64,000 nucleotides of DNA from NCBI RefSeq assembly GCF_030116705.1, contig NZ_JAOTIK010000001.1:4182501-4246500 (forward strand), in the 5' to 3' direction. The notes under the pieces are model-generated. The model saw only the letters and a program-made list of their open reading frames with translations. It searched no databases and was not told the DNA's origin. The position numbers were made by a program, and so were the translations under genes. Source of the stretch: Streptomyces sp. ML-6 (lineage in GTDB: Bacteria > Actinomycetota > Actinomycetes > Streptomycetales > Streptomycetaceae). Positions 27,785-36,266 of this stretch are shown here, piece by piece; positions within the stretch are counted from its first letter, which is position 1; every line of letters begins with the position of its first letter.

Positions 27785-28630
27785 TCACAGGTCGCGGATG
27801 ATGTGGTGGATGAAGTCCCTGGAAGCGTCGTGGTCCAGAGCGGCCGCCTCCATACGGCTGAGCAGCACGCGGTACTTCTCCAACTGGTCCTCGGCGTCGA
27901 GGAAGACGGGACCGTGGGACTGGTCCAGGTTGACGGTGTCGAGCTGCGGCACCGGGCCCAGGAAGTAGTAGATCGACTGGCCGGACCCGGCGAAGGTCCC
28001 TGCGGAGAAGGGGATCACCCGAAGGGTGATGTGATCCCGTTCTCCCGTGTCGAGGAGGTGCTGAAGCTGATTGCGGGTCACCTTCGGGCCGCCGAACCGC
28101 ATGCGGAGCGCGGCCTCGTGGATGACGGCCTGATGCGGTGTCGGTGATTCCCCGAACAGGACGGCCTGCCGTTTGATGCGGAACGAGATGCGGTGCTCGA
28201 TGTCGGGAGGCGACAGCTCCGGCACGTCCTGACGGAAGACCTCGCGCGCGTACTCCGCAGTCTGGAGGAGACCGGGGATGTGCACGGTCACGGCCGTACG
28301 CAGCCGGTGGGCGTGGTGCTCGATCTCCGCCAGGTCGAGGAGCGGCGCGGGCAGGATCTTCCGGTACTCCTCCCACCATCCGCGTGTGCGGTCGCCGGTC
28401 ATGTTCCCGAGCGCGGCGACGATGTCCTTGTCGGAACAGTTGTAGTGGAAGGCCAGAGCGCGCACGCGCTCAGGGCTCACGCCGACGCGTCCCGCCTCCA
28501 TGTTGCTGATCTGGTTCTGCTTGATGCCCAGAAGTTGACCGGCCTGGGTGGCGGTGAAGCCTGCGCGCTCGCGGAGTTTGCGCAGTTCAGAGCCAAAACG
28601 GAGTTGGCGACCTGTCGGGTTGCTTCTCAC
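27785..28630 (-). CDS. XRE-family regulator with DUF5753 (WhiJ-like)
   Basis: A 281-residue regulator. The N-terminal Cro/C1 helix-turn-helix (LRKLRERAGFTATQAGQLLG, recognition helix KQNQISNMEAG) is followed by the DUF5753 domain: RGWWEEYRKILP, HIPGLLQTAEYAREVF, HEAALRMRFGG, ITLRVIPFSAG and QLDTVNLDQ. GTG 28630 was chosen because AAGGAGG precedes it; an ATG 12 codons upstream has no such site. WhiJ-type proteins control aerial development together with DUF397 partners and an RsbW-like ATPase, all present here. Confidence 0.92.
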   Translation of the reverse strand: MRSNPTGRQLRFGSELRKLRERAGFTATQAGQLLGIKQNQISNMEAGRVGVSPERVRALAFHYNCSDKDIVAALGNMTGDRTRGWWEEYRKILPAPLLDLAEIEHHAHRLRTAVTVHIPGLLQTAEYAREVFRQDVPELSPPDIEHRISFRIKRQAVLFGESPTPHQAVIHEAALRMRFGGPKVTRNQLQHLLDTGERDHITLRVIPFSAGTFAGSGQSIYYFLGPVPQLDTVNLDQSHGPVFLDAEDQLEKYRVLLSRMEAAALDHDASRDFIHHIIRDL

Positions 28631-28693
28631 GGACTTGCTCGCCTCCTTGAGTGGCTGGTCACCCACAAGGGTGGCAGTTTATGGATTTACCGG

Positions 28694-28721
28694 GATTCGG
28701 TTAATGCATTAACCGTGAATC
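28694..28721. promoter_or_regulatory. AT-rich palindromic operator of WhiJ-like module 1
   Basis: GGTTAATGCATTAACC (28699-28714) is a perfect 16-bp palindrome, extended outside by GATTC / GAATC. It lies midway between the divergent XRE regulator and the RsbW-like ATPase gene, in an AT-rich island. It is the obvious candidate operator for the XRE protein controlling both directions. Confidence 0.65.
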
Positions 28722-28834
28722 GCTACCTTGGATCCCAGGCCACCCGCCCGGAAGTACCCCGCTCGACGGAGCGGTCTCGTCACCGGGCAATCCGAAGCGC
28801 ACCATCCGACTTCCCTCCGTGAACGGAGACCTTC

Positions 28835-29278
28835 ATGGCCAGTGCCACGGTATCCCCGCCCTGGACCTACACACTCCAACTCCCGCAGGATCCCCGCGCC
28901 CCCGGCGTCGCCCGTGCCACCCTGCGCAACGTCCTGCGCGTGCACGGCATGCGCGAACTGACCGAGACCGCCGAGCTGCTGGCGAGCGAGCTGGTCACCA
29001 ACGCCTACCTGTACTCCTCGGGCCCGTACTCCCTGCGCCTGCGCGACGCCGGACGCAGGCGGGTCCGGCTCAGCGTCTGGGACACCGATCCGCACATCCC
29101 CGCCCCCTTCCAGCGAAGTACCCCGACCCCGGACGAACTCGCCGAGCGTGGACGGGGGTTGTATCTCGTCACCCTCTACGCGGAACGCTGGGGTGCCCAC
29201 CTCATGCAGACCGGGCTGCCCGGGCAGGGCGGAAAACTGCTCTGGGTCGAATGCGTGGCGAAGGGGTGGGAGGGGTGA
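28835..29278 (+). CDS. RsbW-like ATP-binding protein (HATPase_c_2)
   Basis: A 147-residue serine-kinase-like ATPase. N-box LASELVTNAYLYSSGPY, central DTDPHIPAP (G1-like Asp) and G2-like ERGRGLYLVTLYAERWG are visible, as in anti-sigma factor kinases. The Streptomyces expansion of this family has mostly unknown targets. It is transcribed divergently from the XRE/DUF397 genes across the palindrome. ATG start with CGGAG upstream. The C-terminus WVECVAKGWEG is followed by a GGGATGAGAGGG-type low-complexity stretch. Confidence 0.88.
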   Translation: MASATVSPPWTYTLQLPQDPRAPGVARATLRNVLRVHGMRELTETAELLASELVTNAYLYSSGPYSLRLRDAGRRRVRLSVWDTDPHIPAPFQRSTPTPDELAERGRGLYLVTLYAERWGAHLMQTGLPGQGGKLLWVECVAKGWEG

Positions 29279-29398
29279 GAGGGATGGAAGGGATGAGAGG
29301 GGTGAAGAAAGGGCGGAGCCGGGGGAGACCCGCGTGGAATGATCCTGAACCGCTCACAAGTACGAGCAAAGCAGGGGAGTTCGTTTTGTCGAACAATG

Positions 29399-29791
29399 AT
29401 TTGGGGCGCCGTGTTCGCAGCGATATTGGGTGCGACTTTGCTTTTCGCCCCCGCAGCGGCGGCCGCGGACACCGAGGCGATTGCCAAGTCCGCGGGGCGG
29501 AAATGGGTCCTGAAATCGGAAGCCACCGGTAAACGCGTCTCCACCGAGATCAAGGACGGCGACAACCGGTGGGCCAAACTCCGTGTCCGGATCGACACGG
29601 CAGACGCTTGGGAGCGGTTCACCCCATGGCTCGGTGTCACCGCCCGCCAAGTGACGGGGGCCCGGGCCCACCAGGTGGTGGGCCCGGGCCCCGGTATGCG
29701 GTGGGGAGTGATCAGCCTGCGGACTGCATGGAGCTCACTGCCTCGGCGACCGTGCTCCGGTACAGGCCCAGCTTCGGGCTGTCGACCTTGA
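29399..29791 (+). CDS. Doubtful small secreted protein or gene remnant
   Basis: From the ATG at 29399 the frame encodes a signal-peptide-like stretch (MIWGAVFAAILGATLLF) followed by AADTEAIAKSAGRKWVLKSE and a Lys/Asp-rich segment with plausible codon use up to about 29650. After that it runs through the terminator hairpin of the convergent gene and ends as nonsense-like sequence, so the true 3' end has probably been lost. An upstream ATG exists at 29339. I do not recognise the family. Confidence 0.35.
   Translation: MWGAVFAAILGATLLFAPAAAAADTEAIAKSAGRKWVLKSEATGKRVSTEIKDGDNRWAKLRVRIDTADAWERFTPWLGVTARQVTGARAHQVVGPGPGMRWGVISLRTAWSSLPRRPCSGTGPASGCRP
29657..29692 (-). terminator. Strong terminator hairpin of the DUF4232 gene
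   Basis: A perfect 16-bp inverted repeat (GGGGCCCGGGCCCACC, loop AGGT, then the complement) lies 20 nt after the stop of the minus-strand lipoprotein gene. It has no U-tract, as is common in Streptomyces. Confidence 0.8.
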
Positions 29792-30473
29792 CGTCGGGGC
29801 CGAGGTCGAAGTTCTGCGTGTCGGCGTTGGCCATGTGGTCGCCGTCGGGCAGCACGTTCATCTCGTTGACCCAGGTCACGCCGCCCTTGCCGGCCGGGTT
29901 GAGGTCGATCACCGCGATGGCGGCCGTCTTGGGCTTGACCGGGTACGCGGGCGCGCCGCCCAGGCCGCCGGGAACCGCCGGCCTGATGTCGCCGCTGTGG
30001 TCCGAGGCGTTCGCGGCACCCAGGCTGACCTGCGGGAAGTAGCTCAGGCCACAGGAGTTCGCGCCGGTGTTGTTGATCTCGATCACGTGCTGGGTGGCCG
30101 AGCCCTCGCGGGGGTACACGCGCACCGACAGGTCGCTGCTCCTGCACGGGTGCTTGTAGGCGTAGCTGTCGCTGGTGTTGCCACCGGCGCTCGCGGCGCT
30201 GTTGCCGGAGGTCCCCGTCTTCTTCGAGGTACCGGTGTGCTGCACGGTGCCGTCGGTCTTCGAGGTGCCTTCGGAGTCCGTGCCCTTCGAGGCCCCGTCG
30301 GTCTTCGAGGTGCCCTCGGAGCCCGAGGAGGCGGTGGTCGACGCGCCGGTGCTCGCCGGGCCGGCGGACTTCGTGCCGGTGTCGTCCCCGCCGCAGGCGG
30401 TGAGGGCCAGGGCGAGCACCGCGGTGACGGCGCCGAGAGCGGCGGTGTGCTTGCGGGTGCGGAGCGTGCGCAT
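29712..30473 (-). CDS. DUF4232 lipoprotein
   Basis: A 253-residue lipoprotein: basic n-region, hydrophobic stretch and lipobox LALTACGG (C27). A long Ser/Thr/Gly/Lys linker follows, containing two copies of SEGTSKTDG and a variant. The C-terminal DUF4232 domain contains HPCRSSDLSVRVYPREGS, HVIEINNTGANSCGLSYFP and a final Asn/Asp/Leu-rich strand pattern. It would be anchored to the outer face of the membrane. Function is unknown. Its promoter region carries 11-bp direct repeats. Confidence 0.85.
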   Translation of the reverse strand: MRTLRTRKHTAALGAVTAVLALALTACGGDDTGTKSAGPASTGASTTASSGSEGTSKTDGASKGTDSEGTSKTDGTVQHTGTSKKTGTSGNSAASAGGNTSDSYAYKHPCRSSDLSVRVYPREGSATQHVIEINNTGANSCGLSYFPQVSLGAANASDHSGDIRPAVPGGLGGAPAYPVKPKTAAIAVIDLNPAGKGGVTWVNEMNVLPDGDHMANADTQNFDLGPDVKVDSPKLGLYRSTVAEAVSSMQSAG

Positions 30474-30515
30474 GGAATTCTCCCAGGATGAGGGTGAGAC
30501 AAGGCCCGAATCCTG

Positions 30516-30546
30516 CGGCTAGCCGCTCTCTCTGACCTCTTGACAA
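30516..30546 (-). promoter_or_regulatory. Possible sigma-70-type promoter of the DUF4232 gene
   Basis: On the minus strand a -35-like TTGTCA (30541-30546) and a -10-like TAGCCG (30516-30521) are separated by 19 nt, upstream of the lipoprotein start at 30473. The spacing is slightly long, so the assignment is tentative. Confidence 0.4.
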
Positions 30547-30577
30547 CCAAAGCTTCCTGTGGGTCGCTCATGTTCTG

Positions 30578-30610
30578 CTGACGTCTCACTGACGTCCTGC
30601 TGACGTCCTC
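30578..30610. promoter_or_regulatory. Three 11-bp direct repeats CTGACGTCNNN
   Basis: CTGACGTC occurs at 30578, 30589 and 30600, exactly 11 bp apart, so all copies lie on one DNA face. The array lies upstream of the putative DUF4232 promoter and between two divergent genes. Such spacing is typical of head-to-tail binding by OmpR/PhoB-type response regulators. Confidence 0.6.
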
Positions 30611-30667
30611 GCGGTCGGTTTCGGACAGCTCGTCCCGCCGGGTTCCGGCCGTTCGTCGCGGCAGGCA

Positions 30668-32641
30668 GTGGAAACCGGTGGCGCGGGTCCGGGGAGCCTG
30701 CCAGGCTTCGCGCATGACTCAGGGAATCGAGACCCACTCCGCCCGTTGAGCGCCCAGGAAGAGCGCGGCGCGCTCGCACCCCGGCCCTCGCTGTACGCCT
30801 ACGCCCTGCGCCTCCACCGCGGAGAGCCCGGCGGCAGGCTCCCCGCCAGGGGTTACGAACTTCCGCCCCAGCCGGAACCCACCGGGCAGAGAACCGGGTG
30901 GTCCGAGACCTGCGAGGCCCTGGAAGCCGTACTGAACCCCTGGCTGACGACTCCGGCCCACACTGCTCCGGACGAGACCGCTTCGGACGAGGCCCATGCA
31001 GGCCGGGGTGACGTCGCACGGGCCGCCGAAGAGATCCACCGGGGCCTTCGCGAACTGAAGGCCCGTGACGGCCATGTCCGGTACGTGGTCTCCGGGGCGG
31101 CCATCGACGACGAGGTCCGGGCCCGTGCGCTCGGCCGCTGCCTGGTGCGTACGGGAACCGCCCTCCTGCCCGTCTGCGTCGGCCTGGCGCTCCTCGCCCG
31201 CTTCGGTGAGCCGGAGGACGTGTCGTATCTGAAGGTCCTCGGGCAGCTGGGGGACCTGGCCGACCTTGCCGTCCTGGCGCTCGACGGCATCGACCGGCCC
31301 GTGGCGGCCCTGGTCTGGCTGGGGCATTACACCGAGGGGCCGGAGCAGCGCCGTCTGGTCGACGCCCTGGTGGCGGGCGATGCGGACGCCGTCCTGCGGT
31401 GCCTGGTGGCCCTTCCCCGGGACATGAGGAGCAACGGCACCACGCCCGTCCGCAGGGTCGTCGAAGCCGTCCGGCTCGTCGACATCCTTCGGGCGGACCG
31501 GCGGCCGGATGACCCGCCGAACGCCGAACTGCTGGCATGGGCCGGGCAGTTGCTGCTCTGGACGGCGAGCGTGCACGACGACCGGGCCGAGATCCTCCGC
31601 TACCCGGAAGCGATCGGCGCGTACGAGGCGTTCGTCGCACGCGCCGCCGAACTGCCGCCCGGCATCGACCACTACGCGCTCCTGCTGTCCGTCGCCCTCG
31701 AACTGCACAGCGGCCCGAGCCGGATACTCGACTGGGAGACCGGCCGGCGCGAGGCGTTGCTGGCCGCGCTGGAATCCGTACTGAACCGGCCCGGGTGGAA
31801 GGCCGTCGTGTCCGACGGCGGCCCCGGAGAGAACCGGAACCCCGAACCGGGCCCGGTCCCGGAGTCCGATTCGGCAGCCGTCGAGCGCCGTTGGCGGGCG
31901 GACTGGATCCGGCGGACGGCACGCCGGCCGTTCCGGCGGGTCACCGGGCCGAAGGAGCCGCTGCGGTTCGAGTGCACCGAGCTCGACCCCGGGGACCGGG
32001 GCGGCACCGAGACGCGCATCCTGCTCGACGGGCGTCCCCTGGTGCCGGAAGTGTTCGACCGGGGGCCTGCCCACTCCCCGGCACATCTCCTCGACAGCGG
32101 CCTCCTGCGGGCCACGGACGAACCCCGGGAGGTGCAACTCGCCGAGGCGTACTGCACCGAGGGCTGTTGCGGGGCGCTCTACGTCACCATCCGCAGGGAC
32201 GGGGACCACGTCGTCTGGTCCGACTGGAGGACCTCGCTCTCGTGGACCTCGTCCGAGCTGCCCGAGTACCGCTTCGACGCCGCCGCGTACGACGCGGAGG
32301 TCGCACGGGCCGAGAACGACCACGCATGGGCCTCCCCGGCCCACCGGACCGCCCGGCTGATCGCCGCCGGTCTGCGCGACCGGCCGGAGCTGCTCACCCG
32401 TTGGGACGCGCGCCTGCACTGGATCAGCAGCGATTTCCGTGACCGGGACTGCACCGACGTCTCCCTCCTGTACCGCACGGAACCGGGCAGTGGACAGGGA
32501 CCGGCCACCGGGCAGGCCCGGGAGGAGGATTCCTGGCAACAGCGCATGTGGCACATCCCGGATGACGGCACCTCACCCGAGGAGCGGGCCGCCGCCGCAC
32601 TGCGACGCCTGGCCACGGAGGACCCGAGGACGTACGGCTGA
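30668..32641 (+). CDS. Large conserved protein of unknown function (up to 657 residues)
   Basis: A cytosolic protein with no signal or membrane segment. It is helical and repeat-like in the first half (VSYLKVLGQLGDLADLAVLALDGID, then stretches of similar helical hairpins). A beta-rich C-terminal half contains FECTELDPGDRGGTETRILLDG at about residues 430-450, YCTEGCCGALYVTIRRDGDHVVW and DWRTSLSWTSSELPEYRFDAAAYDAEVARAENDH. The CTEGCC cysteine cluster could bind a metal. The start is uncertain: GTG 30668 is the far option; a TTG at 30746, overlapping the stop of an 11-codon ATG frame at 30714, is closer to where coding bias begins. I do not recognise a family. Confidence 0.68.
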   Translation: METGGAGPGSLPGFAHDSGNRDPLRPLSAQEERGALAPRPSLYAYALRLHRGEPGGRLPARGYELPPQPEPTGQRTGWSETCEALEAVLNPWLTTPAHTAPDETASDEAHAGRGDVARAAEEIHRGLRELKARDGHVRYVVSGAAIDDEVRARALGRCLVRTGTALLPVCVGLALLARFGEPEDVSYLKVLGQLGDLADLAVLALDGIDRPVAALVWLGHYTEGPEQRRLVDALVAGDADAVLRCLVALPRDMRSNGTTPVRRVVEAVRLVDILRADRRPDDPPNAELLAWAGQLLLWTASVHDDRAEILRYPEAIGAYEAFVARAAELPPGIDHYALLLSVALELHSGPSRILDWETGRREALLAALESVLNRPGWKAVVSDGGPGENRNPEPGPVPESDSAAVERRWRADWIRRTARRPFRRVTGPKEPLRFECTELDPGDRGGTETRILLDGRPLVPEVFDRGPAHSPAHLLDSGLLRATDEPREVQLAEAYCTEGCCGALYVTIRRDGDHVVWSDWRTSLSWTSSELPEYRFDAAAYDAEVARAENDHAWASPAHRTARLIAAGLRDRPELLTRWDARLHWISSDFRDRDCTDVSLLYRTEPGSGQGPATGQAREEDSWQQRMWHIPDDGTSPEERAAAALRRLATEDPRTYG

Positions 32642-32850
32642 GGGAGAGGGAAGGGGGAGGGGAGCGAGGGACGACGCCCCCAATGCCCCGTAACGGGCTG
32701 GTCGGTGACGGTACGGGATGGGCCGGGCGACGACGTTGAGTCCGGCATTGGGTCCTGGGGCCCATGCCGCGCCCTGGCCGGGTGTGGTCGCATACCGATA
32801 CCAGGGGGAGAACTGTCGCTGCGCCCATTTACAAATTGGGGAGACCCGCC

Positions 32851-35301
32851 GTGTCTGGCATACGAGTATTAACGGTACAGGGTGGTGCCGACCCGGGCAC
32901 CGCCGAGGTCCCTCCGGGCAGACAGTCGCTGTCACGCTCCTTGCAAGCGGTGCTGATTCTCGTCCGATTGCTCTTCGTCGTCACGGTCGTCGGCGCGTTC
33001 GACGCGCTGACCCTGGCCTCGTCGATCGATGCGGTGGACGGTCGGCTGCTGGGCATGGTGCTGTACGCGTCTCTGCCCGGCATCACGGGGTTCGTGCTGT
33101 CGTTCCATCTGCACACCGGAGGGATCTGGATCCGGCGCGGGCTCGTCGCCGTGCACGCCTGGCTCCTCCTCGGGGCGCTGGCGACGCTGAACGACGCGGA
33201 GAACGGCCGGGGCGTGACGCAGCTGGTGCTGCCCGTCGTCGTCCTCGTCCTGCTGTCCCGGGCCCAGTCGCGCGCCTGGTTCAGGCTCGCTCCCGAACAG
33301 CGCGCCGAGAAGCAGCGGTTCAGCTTCGTGCGGATGGCCAAGTGGCGTCGTGACACCGGTCAGACCGCGATGGAGTACCTGGGCATGATCCTCGTGGTCG
33401 TGGCCCTCATCGGCGGGCTCGTGGCCACGGGGATCGGCGGTCAGCTGACCGGCGAGATCCGGAACGCCATCTGCCAGCTGACCGGAAGCGCCTGTGCGCC
33501 GCCCGGCGGCGACGTGGTCGCCGGTGACGGGAACGGGAACGGCGGTGGCTCCGGCTCCGGCGGCGGTGACGGCGCGACTTCCGGGGCCGGGACCGAAGGC
33601 GCGACCGTGACCGGTGGTTCGGGTTCGTCCGGAGGCAATGGTTCCGGAGGCAACGGCTCCGGCTCCGGTGGTTCCGGCTCCGGCGGCGCGGACACGGCCG
33701 GCGGTTCCGACTCGACCGGTGGTTCTGTTGGTTCCGGCGGTTCCGGTTCGACTGGCGGTTCCGGCATTTCTGGTGGCTCCGGCGGCTCCGGCGGCTCCGG
33801 TGGTTCCGGCGAAACCGGCGGCTCCGAAGGCCTCGGTGGTTCGGAGGGAACCGACGGTTCTTCTACAGAGGTCAACGCGGGTAGACAAAACCCGGTCGAC
33901 GGTTCCACCGGCGAATCCGAGGGCGGTTTCCTCTCCGGCGTCGTCGGTGACGACGGCCTGATGGGCGACATCAGCGGGGCGATCGACACGATCGCGCACC
34001 CCGTGGACACCGTGAAGGGCGTCGTCGACCAGTACTCCCAGGCCGCGAAGAAGGCCGGCGGCAAGTGGGACAAGGGCCAGTTCATCGCCGCCGCCTGGGA
34101 CGCGAGCAAGGGCGGTGGGGCGTTCAGCGGGATGCCCGGTTCCGGTACGCGCGTCGATGCCGCCGTGGGCGAGTCGGAGCGCAAGTACCTCGAGGAGCGC
34201 ATCCCGACCAACGCCAACGCGGCCGCCCGCGAGTTCTGGTGGAACGGGATGACCCAGGAACAGCGCGACCGTTACCTGGACCTCTTCCCGGAGAAGATCG
34301 GGATGATGGACGGGATCCCGGCGGCGGACCGGGACGCGGCGAACCGCCGGAACCTGCCGAACCTGATCTCGAAGCTGGAGGGGCGGACCGACAAGGAGTC
34401 GCAGAAGAAGCTCGCCGGGCTGCGGGAGATCGAGCGGCAGCTCAAGGAGGGCAGCCAGCCCCCGATGTACCTCATCGGCATCAGTGACGAGGGCAACGGG
34501 CGGGCCATCGTCTCCTACGGCAACCCCGACACCTCGAAGAACGTGTCGGCCTACGTGCCGGGGCTGAACACCGCCCTCGACGAGGAGTTCGCGAAGAGCG
34601 GCCTCAAGCGGGCCCGGGACACGGCGATCGGCGCCCAGGGCTACGACCCGTCCAGCGCGGCGATCATCTGGCTCGGGTACGACGCGCCGCAGACCCCGGA
34701 CGGGCTGCAGAGCCTGGCGGTCGCGGGCACCAAGCGGGCGGAGAAGGGCGGTGCGGCCTACAACGAGTTCATGAGCGGCATCGTCGCCACCAACCGGACC
34801 GGTGATCCGCACATCACGGCCATCGGGCACTCCTACGGCTCGCGCGCCGTGGGTGCCGCGACCCAGCACCCCGGCGGCATTCCGGGCGTGGACGACATCA
34901 TCCTGGTCGGCAGCCCCGGTGTGGGCGTGGACAACGCCGCGGACCTGGGCGTCGGTGCCGGGCACGTCTTCGTGGGTGCCGCGGAGAACGACCCGGTGAC
35001 CAAGCTCCCGTCCAAGACGCAGGTGGTCGTGGGCGCGATCGGCATGGTGCTGGGCGGACCGGCCGGCTCCTACGCCGCGGGGGACCTGGCCGACCCGGGC
35101 GACGACGACCTCTGGTTCGGCAAGGACCCGGCGAGCAAGGCGTTCGGGGCCAGGCGGTTCCCGGTCGACCCGGGCAAGCCCATGAGCTTCGACTCGCACT
35201 CCAACTACTTCACCCCGTCACGGGACGCCGTCTCCGCGGACAGCATCGCTCTTATCGTGTCGGGGAACGCCGACCGGCTCAAGATTGAGGAGTACCGATG
35301 A
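32851..35301 (+). CDS. Membrane protein with internal Flp-pilin motif fused to DUF1023 alpha/beta hydrolase
   Basis: An 816-residue protein in three parts. Residues 1-165 hold three or four transmembrane helices. At G170 the sequence GQTAMEYLGMILVVVALIGG matches the Flp/TadE pilin cleavage motif (Gly, four residues, Glu-Tyr, hydrophobic helix), followed by a CQLTGSAC cysteine pair. A Gly/Ser repeat linker spans about residues 220-345. The C-terminal part is a DUF1023 alpha/beta hydrolase with nucleophile S661 in AIGHSYGSRAVG, IILVGSPG, and late Asp and His residues. GTG start with GGGGAG 7 nt upstream. The next lipoprotein gene overlaps by 4 nt. Confidence 0.82.
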   Translation: MSGIRVLTVQGGADPGTAEVPPGRQSLSRSLQAVLILVRLLFVVTVVGAFDALTLASSIDAVDGRLLGMVLYASLPGITGFVLSFHLHTGGIWIRRGLVAVHAWLLLGALATLNDAENGRGVTQLVLPVVVLVLLSRAQSRAWFRLAPEQRAEKQRFSFVRMAKWRRDTGQTAMEYLGMILVVVALIGGLVATGIGGQLTGEIRNAICQLTGSACAPPGGDVVAGDGNGNGGGSGSGGGDGATSGAGTEGATVTGGSGSSGGNGSGGNGSGSGGSGSGGADTAGGSDSTGGSVGSGGSGSTGGSGISGGSGGSGGSGGSGETGGSEGLGGSEGTDGSSTEVNAGRQNPVDGSTGESEGGFLSGVVGDDGLMGDISGAIDTIAHPVDTVKGVVDQYSQAAKKAGGKWDKGQFIAAAWDASKGGGAFSGMPGSGTRVDAAVGESERKYLEERIPTNANAAAREFWWNGMTQEQRDRYLDLFPEKIGMMDGIPAADRDAANRRNLPNLISKLEGRTDKESQKKLAGLREIERQLKEGSQPPMYLIGISDEGNGRAIVSYGNPDTSKNVSAYVPGLNTALDEEFAKSGLKRARDTAIGAQGYDPSSAAIIWLGYDAPQTPDGLQSLAVAGTKRAEKGGAAYNEFMSGIVATNRTGDPHITAIGHSYGSRAVGAATQHPGGIPGVDDIILVGSPGVGVDNAADLGVGAGHVFVGAAENDPVTKLPSKTQVVVGAIGMVLGGPAGSYAAGDLADPGDDDLWFGKDPASKAFGARRFPVDPGKPMSFDSHSNYFTPSRDAVSADSIALIVSGNADRLKIEEYR
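33520..33880 (+). repeat. Gly-Gly-Ser coding repeat (linker)
   Basis: Tandem GGT/GGC-TCC codon repeats encode about 110 residues dominated by G-G-S, GNGSGG and TGGS units inside the pilin-hydrolase gene. It is a flexible linker between pilin-like segment and enzyme, and prone to length variation. Confidence 0.75.
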
Positions 35302-35912
35302 GGCGAAAGTTCCAGATCGCGACGGTGGCGCTGGTGGTCGGTCTCGCGCTGTCCGGTTGTGGCAGCGAGCAGGCCGGATCGGGTACGAAGGGCAGGACCG
35401 GTGCGGCCAAGGGCGTCACGGACACCGGGAGCGCCAGGAGCGACAACGGCACCAAGGGGAACGGCATGGACATGCAGGAGGCGGCCGAGACGTCCGACGG
35501 CATGCTCGACGCCGTGCTGAAGAAGATCGACCCCGAGGTGCAGTGGGCGCACGGTCCGACGACGAAGGGCAGTTGTGACGTGACGCGCAGGCGCACCGTC
35601 ATGACCATCGTGTCGGCGGACCGTCGCCAGGACTTCCTGGACCAGGTCGAGAAGTTCTGGCGCGAGAGCGGCTACCGCATCAAGGCGAAGAACACCGACG
35701 AGGTGTTCCCGGCGGTCTACGCGCAGACGGACGCGGGCTTCGGCATCAGCGTGAGCGTCCGGGCCAAGGGCCAGGTCTTCTTCGAGGCGGACACCCCGTG
35801 CGTGAAGGAGTCGAAGGTCGCCGAGCCGAAGTCCGAGCCGAACGGGCCGGCGTACAAGGGGGTCTACCCCCTGCCGAGTCCCAACGTCCGCTCCGACCAC
35901 TGGTCGGCCTGA
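35298..35912 (+). CDS. Lipoprotein coupled to the DUF1023 hydrolase
   Basis: A 204-residue lipoprotein with lipobox LALSGC (C21), then a Gly/Thr/Lys linker and a small alpha/beta domain (ETSDGMLDAVLKKIDPEVQW; VMTIVSADRRQDFLDQVEKFW; GFGISVSVRAKGQVFFE). Two cysteines (SCDV, TPCV) could form a disulfide. Its ATG overlaps the stop of the hydrolase gene (ATGA), indicating translational coupling and a shared role, such as inhibitor or anchor of the hydrolase. The family is not recognised by name. Confidence 0.82.
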   Translation: MRRKFQIATVALVVGLALSGCGSEQAGSGTKGRTGAAKGVTDTGSARSDNGTKGNGMDMQEAAETSDGMLDAVLKKIDPEVQWAHGPTTKGSCDVTRRRTVMTIVSADRRQDFLDQVEKFWRESGYRIKAKNTDEVFPAVYAQTDAGFGISVSVRAKGQVFFEADTPCVKESKVAEPKSEPNGPAYKGVYPLPSPNVRSDHWSA

Positions 35913-35924
35913 CGACCGATCCGA

Positions 35925-35959
35925 TGCGCCGGCCGGGATGAACGATCCCGCCCGGCGCA
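35925..35959 (+). terminator. Terminator hairpin after the lipoprotein gene
   Basis: A 15-bp inverted repeat with one mismatch (TGCGCCGGCCGGGAT, loop GAACG, ATCCCGCCCGGCGCA) starts 13 nt after the lipoprotein stop. There is no U-tract. Confidence 0.75.
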
Positions 35960-36266
35960 TCGGGCTGTACGGGGCCGTGCGCCCGCCGGGCCGACCCCTG
36001 AGCCCCGTACGGGCTCCCGTGCGCCTGCCGTGCCGACCCGTGCGCCGCTCATGACGGCCCCCGCATCCGCCGTGACGACTTGTGCGCCGGCCATGACGGT
36101 TCGTGCAGCGAAATGCCCGTCAGGTGCGCCGGGGCGGAGGGCCGGTGCCCCGGAGTGCCGAACCGATGCGCCGGAACGGCGGGCCAAGGGCTTCTGTGAC
36201 CCGGTTGACTCGTACACACCGTCGAAACCGCTCATGAACCCGGCTCCGATGGGGGATGGTTGAGGG
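35960..36266. other. Intergenic region without recognised gene
   Basis: About 300 bp of GC-rich sequence with scattered GTGCGCC and CATGACGG copies precede the wall-hydrolase gene. I looked for a ydaO-type riboswitch, which often precedes Streptomyces wall hydrolases, and did not find its conserved blocks. It presumably holds the hydrolase promoter. Confidence 0.4.

Noticed and set aside
35960..36266. ydaO-type c-di-AMP riboswitch ahead of the wall hydrolase
   Set aside because: Expected in Streptomyces for such genes, but its conserved sequence blocks were not found here.
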